Part shown: in pieces, positions 6,709-11,321 of the stretch
Numbering within the stretch: the stretch's first letter is position 1
How the letters are laid out: every line of letters starts with the position of its first letter
Assembly (NCBI GenBank): GCA_030428345.1
Contig: JAUIBM010000035.1
Location: forward strand, 1 to 11,321
DNA length: 11,321 bases
Direction of reading: 5' to 3'
Origin: Alphaproteobacteria bacterium
Lineage (GTDB): Bacteria; Pseudomonadota; Alphaproteobacteria; Rhizobiales; Rhizobiaceae
Made by a program: the position numbers and the translations under genes
The notes under the pieces: model-generated
What the model was told of the DNA's origin: nothing
Databases searched by the model: none
What the model saw: only the letters and a program-made list of their open reading frames with translations

Positions 6709-8715
6709 ATGCGCCGCGCCGTTTTCGCTCTGCTTTTCATCGGGTTTGGCTGTTCCCAGCCGCATGCGCAGGAACTCACGCCGGAAGTCGAGGCGGTGTT
6801 CAAGTCCTATTGCGTGGAGTGCCACTCGGCCAGGTCGAAGGTTGAAAAGGCGAAGAAGGACATTCCTGACATTCTGGACGTCAAGGACCTGATCGAGCGC
6901 AAGAAGCTCGTTCCCGGCGACCCCGATGCGTCGGAGATCTGGAAGCAGGTCAAGACCGACCAGATGCCGGATGGCGTGCTGATCCTTGACGGCGTCAGCC
7001 TCGGCAAGGAGCCGGTCTCGGATGAAGCCAAGGACGTGCTCTACAACTGGATCGCATCGTTGAAGTCGGATGAGCAACTCGCCGACCGCAAGTTCATCAA
7101 GGACGGCGAAATCCTCAGATATGTCTTCGATGATCTGTCGAGGGTCTCACAAAAGCGCGCGAGCGAATTGCGCTATTTCACCCTGACCAATCTGTACAAC
7201 GATTCGCGCATAAGCGATGCGGAACTGGACGCCGCCAGGCAAGGGCTGTCCAAAATGATCAACAGCGTGAGCCAGAGGCGGAATGTGGTGGTTCCCCAGC
7301 CAGTGGACCCCGCCAGAACCGTTTTCCGGGTCAACATCCGCCATCTCGGTTGGGACGCTGCCCTTTGGGACAAGTTCGCCAAGACCAACCCCTATGCGAA
7401 ATTCTACGACAACATCTTCACCAGATCGATCATCGACTACATGGGAACCGATCTGTTCCTGCTGAGGGCCGACTGGTTCGTCTCCAAGGTTTCCAAGCCG
7501 CCGCTCTATTATGATTTCGCCGGAATTCCCCCGACCGTCCAGGAGCTGGAGAAGCGGCTGCTGTTCGACGGCCTGACGGCGGACGAGAATCTGGAAAAGA
7601 ACCCGGACGAGGTTCTGCGCGCCGGTTTCGATCAGGGCAATTCCGGGGTTTCGGCGCAAAACCGGCTGATCGAGCGCCATCCCTCGAAGAACGGCGCCTA
7701 TTGGCGCAGCTTCGATTTCAAGCGCACCGACGCCGCGAAGCCGGAGACGGCGCGGCGCGACTTCTTCAAGTTTCCGGTCGGTCCGGGCGGCGACGACGGC
7801 TTCGAGCCCAGCGGCGGCGAGATCATCTTCAACCTGCCGAACGGCCTGCAGGCCTATATGCTGGTAAACGCCAAGGGGGAACGGATCGACCAGGGGCCCA
7901 CGGAAATCGTCTTCGACCGCAACGCGGCGCAGGCGGGCAGGAACCCGGCGATCGTCGACGGCATCTCCTGCATCGCCTGTCATTCGGCGGGAATGATCAT
8001 CAAGGATGACGAGCTTCTCCCGCATGTGCAGAGCGCCAATTTCGGACTGGAAATTCGCGAATATGTCGAGGAGCTGCACAGGCCGGCCGACCTCGCCAAG
8101 GCCTTTGAGGAAGACAAGAACCGCTTTTCCAGGGCGCTCAACGAAGCCGGCGTGACGCTGGTCTCGCGCGACGACGAGCCGATCATTCGCCTGGTGGAGC
8201 GCTTCGAGGACGGCAAGGTCGATCTCGTGGCGGCGGCGGCCGAACTCGGTCTGCCTTTGGAGGCGCTGGAAAAGACGATTGATCGCGCCAAACTCGACAG
8301 ATCGCTGGTGGGCATCGTCGGACGGCTGAAGAATGGTGGCGTCCCGCGCAACCAGTTCATCCAGGATTTCGGCGCTCTGGCATCCGCGCTGAGCATCAAG
8401 CAGACCTCGCCTTTGATACAGGCGCATCAAGCCGAGGAGAAGGCAAAGGCCAGGCAGCGGGAGGCAGCGGACGAGCGCAGCGCCGGGAAGATCAAGGAGA
8501 TAAAGTCCGCAATCCTGGAGAAGCTGGAGGGCATCGAGAACAAGCCGATCGTGACCAGCTCAGGCAGCTATTCCGATGTCGAGGCATGCAGCGACCGCGG
8601 CGGCCGGCTGGAGTTCAAATCCTACAGATACAGGTGCTTTGAACAGCTGAAGTCTACGGACCTTTACAAGAAATTGGGAGACGATATCGCTGATATCAAG
8701 AAGCTGCTGGAATGA
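6709..8715 (+). CDS. Secreted dihaem c-type cytochrome-like protein (Planctomycete-type cytochrome domain at N-terminus)
   Basis: The product is 668 aa with an export signal, residues 1-20 (MRRAVFALLFIGFGCSQPHA), so it should be periplasmic. The first CXXCH haem c motif is CVECH (35-39). It is followed by PGDPDASEIWKQVKTDQMPD (70-88), whose Met86 fits the axial-ligand QMPD/RMPP pattern of planctomycete-type cytochrome (PSCyt1) domains. A second CXXCH, CIACH (421-425), lies after a conserved-looking region with PSGGEIIFNLPNGLQAYML (368-385). The middle (200-350) is aromatic-rich and of unknown fold. The end has a charged helical segment (570-610) and two cysteines (627, 643) that may form a disulfide. 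GGGGAGGA at 6697-6704 supports ATG 6709. It diverges from the lipoprotein/caspase pair. Covalent haem c attachment is established for CXXCH proteins in the periplasm; the electron partner or substrate is unknown. Confidence 0.85.
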   Translation: MRRAVFALLFIGFGCSQPHAQELTPEVEAVFKSYCVECHSARSKVEKAKKDIPDILDVKDLIERKKLVPGDPDASEIWKQVKTDQMPDGVLILDGVSLGKEPVSDEAKDVLYNWIASLKSDEQLADRKFIKDGEILRYVFDDLSRVSQKRASELRYFTLTNLYNDSRISDAELDAARQGLSKMINSVSQRRNVVVPQPVDPARTVFRVNIRHLGWDAALWDKFAKTNPYAKFYDNIFTRSIIDYMGTDLFLLRADWFVSKVSKPPLYYDFAGIPPTVQELEKRLLFDGLTADENLEKNPDEVLRAGFDQGNSGVSAQNRLIERHPSKNGAYWRSFDFKRTDAAKPETARRDFFKFPVGPGGDDGFEPSGGEIIFNLPNGLQAYMLVNAKGERIDQGPTEIVFDRNAAQAGRNPAIVDGISCIACHSAGMIIKDDELLPHVQSANFGLEIREYVEELHRPADLAKAFEEDKNRFSRALNEAGVTLVSRDDEPIIRLVERFEDGKVDLVAAAAELGLPLEALEKTIDRAKLDRSLVGIVGRLKNGGVPRNQFIQDFGALASALSIKQTSPLIQAHQAEEKAKARQREAADERSAGKIKEIKSAILEKLEGIENKPIVTSSGSYSDVEACSDRGGRLEFKSYRYRCFEQLKSTDLYKKLGDDIADIKKLLE

Positions 8716-8800
8716 TCCGGCACGCCGATGCCGGGGCAGCGACCGGGTACTCTCACGCTGAACGGGCGCTCGCCGGCTCTTCTGCCCGCGTCAAGAGAAC

Positions 8801-8838
8801 GCCATCCCGCGAGGCGGGGCGCGCCGTCGCGGGATGGC
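8801..8838. terminator. Strong hairpin between convergent genes (bidirectional terminator candidate)
   Basis: Perfect 12-bp arms GCCATCCCGCGA (8801-8812) and TCGCGGGATGGC (8827-8838) enclose a 14-nt loop. It lies 86 nt after the dihaem gene and 18 nt beyond the end of the convergent DUF3309 gene. There is no real T-run on either side, so termination strength is uncertain, but the position suits both transcripts. Confidence 0.65.
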
Positions 8839-8856
8839 TTCCAGGCGGGATCGCGG

Positions 8857-9015
8857 TCAGATGCGTCCCGTCAGGAGCAGGATCAGCAGGATGACGACGA
8901 CGACGCCAAGGATTCCGCTGGGTGCGTAGCCCCAGGAGCGCGAATGCGGCCAGGCCGGTACGGCGCCGATCAGCGCCAGAATTACGATGATGATCAGAAT
9001 GGTCGTCAGTGTCAT
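8857..9015 (-). CDS. DUF3309-family small hydrophobic protein
   Basis: This is a 52-codon gene. Its translation starts MTLTTILIIIVILALIGAVP, continues AWPHSRSWGYAPSGILG and ends in a second hydrophobic stretch, VVVVILLILLLTGRI. Two short membrane helices (about residues 5-20 and 36-50) flank the conserved WPHSRSWGYAPSG core, which is the hallmark of DUF3309 proteins common in alphaproteobacteria. The complete family length is present. The ribosome site is clear: AGGAGAG on the minus strand, 5 nt before the ATG. The function is unknown; it is a predicted inner-membrane peptide. The nearest promoter I can find is the minus-strand EcfG-type site at 9292-9316, which implies membership of the general stress regulon and a leader of about 270 nt. 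Confidence 0.9.
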   Translation of the reverse strand: MTLTTILIIIVILALIGAVPAWPHSRSWGYAPSGILGVVVVILLILLLTGRI

Positions 9016-9291
9016 GGTGTCTCTCCTGTAGTCTCCGTGTCGGGCGCCAACCGCGATGCCCGGACTTGCCGGAATTGAATGCCTTTCGACAAGATTTCGG
9101 CGTCAGTTCAAAACCCGCCAGGCCGCTGACAAACCTCTACCGTCACAGCAGAGATGCGGTGACGAAGAAAGTGTTCGCCGTAAATGCGATCCGGTATTCT
9201 AGGTTGCGTTGCAGAAAATTCCTGCAACCCGCTTCGTTTCACTTGACTTCAACGCGAAGAATTTGAACCCGCCGATTTCTTTCGAAGCATA
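9016..9291. other. Gene-free stretch, probable long leader of the DUF3309 gene
   Basis: No convincing gene is seen on either strand. It holds a small hairpin, GTTGCAG (9208-9214) and CTGCAAC (9222-9228) with a 7-nt loop. If transcription starts near 9285 from the minus-strand EcfG-type promoter, this stretch is a 5' untranslated region of about 270 nt. It could also contain a small RNA or a second promoter that I cannot identify. Confidence 0.4.
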
Positions 9292-9316
9292 AACGGGCGG
9301 AGCGCAATTCGGTTCC
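9292..9316 (-). promoter_or_regulatory. EcfG-type general stress promoter, minus strand
   Basis: On the minus strand the sequence reads GGAAC (9316-9312), 16 nt, then CGTT (9295-9292). This exactly matches the GGAAC-N16/17-CGTT consensus of the alphaproteobacterial general-stress ECF sigma factor (EcfG/RpoE2/SigT). It points towards the DUF3309 gene, with the start expected near 9285. Confidence 0.72.
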
Positions 9317-9318
9317 CG

Positions 9319-9344
9319 CGGGCGATAAGTTTATTACTCGCCCG
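9319..9344. repeat. Inverted repeat between the two stress promoters
   Basis: Arms CGGGCGA (9319-9325) and TCGCCCG (9338-9344) flank an AT-rich 12-nt loop, and an outer pair CGCAATT (9303-9309) and AATTGCG (9349-9355) is concentric with it. The site lies centrally between the divergent -35 elements, so it may be an operator or simply part of a symmetric promoter region. Confidence 0.5.
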
Positions 9345-9360
9345 ATTCAATTGCGTCGGC

Positions 9361-9385
9361 GGAACCTTCAACCCTGCGTGACGTT
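9361..9385 (+). promoter_or_regulatory. EcfG-type general stress promoter driving the ferritin-like gene
   Basis: GGAAC (9361-9365), 16 nt, then CGTT (9382-9385) exactly matches the EcfG/RpoE2 consensus. The expected start near 9393 gives a short leader of about 40 nt to ATG 9434. DUF892 ferritin-like proteins are plausible general-stress regulon members in this group. Confidence 0.82.
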
Positions 9386-9433
9386 TGATTCCCGGCCGCA
9401 GCGAATGGTCGCAAGCGGAATTCGGAGACAGTC

Positions 9434-9904
9434 ATGAAAACGCTCAAGGATGCATTCACCCACACCCTGCAGGACATCTATTACGCCGAAAACCAGCTTG
9501 TGAAGGCGATTCCCAAGACGGCCAAGGCTGTCGGGAGCGCGGCCCTGAAGAAGGCGCTGAGCGAGCATGCAAAGGAAACGAAGATGCAGATCGAAATTCT
9601 CGACAAGGTCTTCGCAAGCATTGGCCAGAAGCCGTCGGGCGAGAAATGCGACGCCATCGAGGGCCTGATCAAGGAGACCGAGTCGATCATCGAGGAGGCT
9701 TCCGGCACCGCGCTGGACGCGGCCGTGCTCGCCGCCTGTCAGGCGATCGAGCATTACGAGATCGCCCGCTACGGCTCTCTGCGCGAATGGGCCAAGACCC
9801 TCAAGCTGAGCGAGGCGCATGATCTCATCGGCCAGATTCTCGATCAGGAGAAGGCCGCCAACAGCAAGCTCACCAATCTGGCCGTCGAGGAAATCAACGC
9901 CTGA
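9434..9904 (+). CDS. Ferritin-like DUF892 (YciE/YciF) family protein
   Basis: This is a 156-aa, all-helical cytoplasmic protein of the DUF892 family (YciE/YciF type), a four-helix ferritin-like bundle linked to stress responses. It begins with the family-typical MKTLKDAFTHTLQDIYYAEN, in which Glu19 is a likely metal ligand. Other candidate ligands occupy the expected helix positions: His45 and Glu48 (SEHAKETKMQIE), Glu54, Glu106/His107/Glu109 (CQAIEHYEIARYG) and Glu139 (ILDQEKAANSKL). Together they suggest an intact di-metal site. The length is normal for the family. GGAGA at 9424-9428 is the ribosome site. The upstream EcfG-type promoter indicates control by the general stress response. Whether it stores iron, detoxifies peroxide or does something else is not established for the family. 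Confidence 0.92.
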   Translation: MKTLKDAFTHTLQDIYYAENQLVKAIPKTAKAVGSAALKKALSEHAKETKMQIEILDKVFASIGQKPSGEKCDAIEGLIKETESIIEEASGTALDAAVLAACQAIEHYEIARYGSLREWAKTLKLSEAHDLIGQILDQEKAANSKLTNLAVEEINA

Positions 9905-10237
9905 GCCTCGGCTGCAAGCCACTGAAATGACCGGACCCTGCCGCGCCTTGGCGCGTCGGGGTTCGCGCGTTATTGCGGTTCAGCAGGTCGGGTCAGTGCC
10001 GATTGCGGGCCGCGATTGCTTGCCGCCCGAACTCGTTCCAGAGGATGATGCCGCAGGTTTGACGAGTTTTTCCTGAAGGCGTGCGTTCGGGAATCACGCG
10101 CGGGATCGGCATCAACGCAAAGTCGGAATTGCAGGCCCCTGTCGGCCGCCCGGCCGCTCCTCGGCCCTGCGCGGTTGGACCCGGGGCCGGAACGCCTGTA
10201 TGAGTCCCGCCGGATCAGCAATGCAAGGGGGTGACCC
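9905..10237. other. 333-bp intergenic region without a gene
   Basis: Apart from the hairpin at 9935-9962, I see no coding signal on either strand and no EcfG-type promoter. The ribosome site of the next gene, AAGGGGGTGA at 10225-10234, is at the right end. A GC-rich stretch around 10130-10170 can form imperfect stems. The promoter for the dehydrogenase gene should be here but has no clear consensus match. Confidence 0.5.
9935..9962 (+). terminator. Terminator hairpin after the ferritin-like gene
   Basis: The 13-nt arms 9935-9947 (ACCCTGCCGCGCC) and 9950-9962 pair at 12 positions, including one G-T pair, around a 2-nt loop, 31 nt past the stop. The downstream bases are only mildly T-rich (TCGCGCGTTATT), so it is a good stem with a poor T-tract. 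Confidence 0.5.
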
Positions 10238-11149
10238 ATGTCGAAGAGAATCGTGTTTACCGGCGGGTCCGGCAAGGCAGGACGCCACGCCGTCGCCCAT
10301 TTGTTGGAGCGGGGGCATTCGGTGCTCAATGTCGACCGCACAGCGCTGACGCTTGACGGCGTGCACACCCTGCTTGCGGACGTCACGCAGTCCGGCGAGT
10401 GCCTGAACGCCCTGACCGCGCATTTCGGCTATGCCGGTTTCGAGAAGGGCAGCCCGCCCTCGCCGCCGGACGCGGTGGTGCATTTCGCCGCCGTGCCGCG
10501 CATCCTGATGGAAGCCGACAACACCACCTATGCCACCAATGTGCTGAGCACCTACAACGTGATCGAGACCGCCATGAAGCTCGGCGTGCGCAAGGTGGTC
10601 ATCGCTTCCTCCGAGACCACCTACGGGGTCTGCTTCGCCGAGGGCGACAAGGACTATCACCACTTTCCGCTGGAAGAGGATTACGACGTCGATCCGATGG
10701 ACAGCTACGGGCTGTCCAAGGTGGTCAACGAGAAGACGGCGCGCGCCTTCGCCATGCGCTATGGCGCCGACATCTACGCCCTGCGCATCGGCAATGTGAT
10801 CGAGCCGCATGAATACGGCAAGTTCCACGATTTCCTCGCCGACCCGATGAGCCGCAAGCGCAACGCCTGGAGCTATATCGATGCACGCGACCTCGGCGAG
10901 ATCGTGCATCTGTGCGTCGAGAGGGACGGGCTGGGATTCCAGGTCTTCAACGCGGTCAACGACACCATCACCGCCGATCTGCCCACCGCCGAGTTCCTGG
11001 CGAAATACGCGCCCGGCTCGCCCCTGAAGCGGGCGATGGTCGGCGACGAGGCGCCCCTTTCCAACCGCAAGGCGCGCGAGGTGCTGGGCTTCCGCGAGGC
11101 GCATCCATGGCGCCGGGAGCCGGCATTCCTCGAGGCGGCGAAATCCTGA
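10238..11149 (+). CDS. NAD(P)-dependent epimerase/dehydratase (extended short-chain dehydrogenase)
   Basis: This is a 303-aa cytoplasmic oxidoreductase of the extended SDR family, which includes nucleotide-sugar epimerases and dehydratases. The N-terminal Rossmann fold shows the cofactor loop TGGSGKAG (Gly9, Gly12, Gly15). Asp33 at the end of the second strand suggests NAD, although the Arg34 beside it leaves NADP possible. The catalytic set is visible: Ser124/Ser125 (VIASSETTYG), then Tyr157 and Lys161 in YGLSK. VVHFAAV (80-86) and the ALRIGNVIEP stretch (181-190) are also typical. The C-terminal substrate domain ends with LSNRKAREVLGFREAHPWR. AAGGGGGTGA at 10225-10234 supports ATG 10238. 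The following gene starts 42 nt after the stop, suggesting an operon. The substrate cannot be assigned; a sugar or uronate-type substrate would be usual for the family. Confidence 0.9.
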   Translation: MSKRIVFTGGSGKAGRHAVAHLLERGHSVLNVDRTALTLDGVHTLLADVTQSGECLNALTAHFGYAGFEKGSPPSPPDAVVHFAAVPRILMEADNTTYATNVLSTYNVIETAMKLGVRKVVIASSETTYGVCFAEGDKDYHHFPLEEDYDVDPMDSYGLSKVVNEKTARAFAMRYGADIYALRIGNVIEPHEYGKFHDFLADPMSRKRNAWSYIDARDLGEIVHLCVERDGLGFQVFNAVNDTITADLPTAEFLAKYAPGSPLKRAMVGDEAPLSNRKAREVLGFREAHPWRREPAFLEAAKS

Positions 11150-11191
11150 CCGGCCGGGGGGTTCCGCGGCAATTCTTCGAGGGAGCAAGGC

Positions 11192-11321
11192 ATGACGCAT
11201 GAGACGCATCTCAGACCGGAGTTTCTGGTCGCCAGCGAGGAGGAATTGCGGTCGCTGTTTCCGGCGACGCATACGCTCGCGCTCGACAAGTGCCAGGACC
11301 GCCTGGACAGGCACGCGAGGG
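11192..11321 (+). CDS. N-terminus of a probable pyridoxamine 5'-phosphate oxidase-like FMN-binding protein, cut by window end
   Basis: Forty-three codons are visible before the sequence ends, reading MTHETHLRPEFLVASEEELR, then SLFPATHTLALDKCQDRLDR, then HAR. A start with GGGAG about 7 nt upstream, open to the window edge, supports a real gene. The pattern of an E-E-L-R-x-L-[FY] opening followed by LDKxxxxLDxHxR resembles the N-termini of PPOX-type flavoproteins, in which a core beginning near FIALSPFL would follow. That assignment rests on a short region without catalytic residues and is tentative. It probably shares a transcript with the upstream dehydrogenase. Confidence 0.55.
   Translation, partial: MTHETHLRPEFLVASEEELRSLFPATHTLALDKCQDRLDRHAR

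Noticed and set aside
7147..8430. Long minus-strand open frame of 427 codons
   Set aside because: It lies antisense to the dihaem gene, which has haem motifs, a signal peptide and a ribosome site. The antisense frame shows none of these and is a GC-rich shadow.
8728..9078. Plus-strand frame of 116 codons
   Set aside because: It crosses the terminator hairpin and runs antisense to the DUF3309 gene, whose translation and ribosome site are far more convincing.
9208..9228. Hairpin GTTGCAG/CTGCAAC as a terminator
   Set aside because: The stem is only 7 bp and no T-run follows on either strand. It lies between a promoter and its gene rather than after a gene.
10112..11314. Long minus-strand open frame of 400 codons
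   Set aside because: It lies opposite the dehydrogenase gene with its complete SDR motifs. The His/Val/Gly/Arg-rich translation is typical of an antisense shadow.
1..11321. CRISPR array, tRNA/rRNA genes, integrase or full insertion sequence
   Set aside because: I saw no regularly spaced direct repeats, no tRNA-like or rRNA sequence and no transposase or recombinase frame. The only mobile-type signal is the non-coding element at 3944-4220.

Overview
The window looks like chromosomal DNA from a GC-rich alphaproteobacterium, most likely of the Hyphomicrobiales (Rhizobiales). The grounds are the codon style, a small DUF3309-type membrane protein, two perfect matches to the alphaproteobacterial general-stress (EcfG-type) promoter, and a palindrome-rich intergenic element whose ends begin CTAGAGC. 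The order-level assignment is inference; no rRNA or other phylogenetic marker is present.

Layout. (1) Positions 1-1718 hold the 3' end of an F1 ATPase alpha gene, translationally coupled to the gamma gene. No beta gene follows, so this is probably the end of an alternate F-type (N-ATPase) operon rather than the housekeeping operon. (2) Positions 1912-3348 encode a MATE-family multidrug/cation antiporter, and 3472-3867 a small four-helix membrane protein of unknown function. (3) Positions 3944-4220 form a 277-bp MITE-like element. Its 21-bp terminal inverted repeats match at 20 positions, it contains nested palindromes, and its right end carries the stop codon of the next gene. (4) Positions 4217-8715 form an envelope cluster. 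A secreted caspase-like protein (Sel1-like repeat plus peptidoglycan-binding-like domain) and a cysteine-rich lipoprotein lie on the minus strand, diverging from a secreted protein with two c-type haem motifs on the plus strand. (5) A strong hairpin at 8801-8838 separates the cytochrome gene from a convergent 52-codon DUF3309 gene (8857-9015, minus). (6) Positions 9292-9385 hold two back-to-back GGAAC-N16-CGTT promoters. One faces the DUF3309 gene and the other a DUF892/YciE-type ferritin-like gene (9434-9904). (7) Positions 10238-11149 encode an extended short-chain dehydrogenase/epimerase, followed after 42 nt by the start of a gene that runs off the window and resembles a pyridoxamine-5'-phosphate-oxidase-like flavoprotein.

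How the genes may work together. The N-ATPase, MATE protein, ferritin-like protein and DUF3309 protein fit an accessory stress and ion-homeostasis region. The least familiar unit is the caspase-like/Cys-rich lipoprotein/dihaem trio. All three products carry export signals and share one 192-bp intergenic region, which suggests a joint role in the periplasm or outer membrane. What that role is cannot be read from the sequence.
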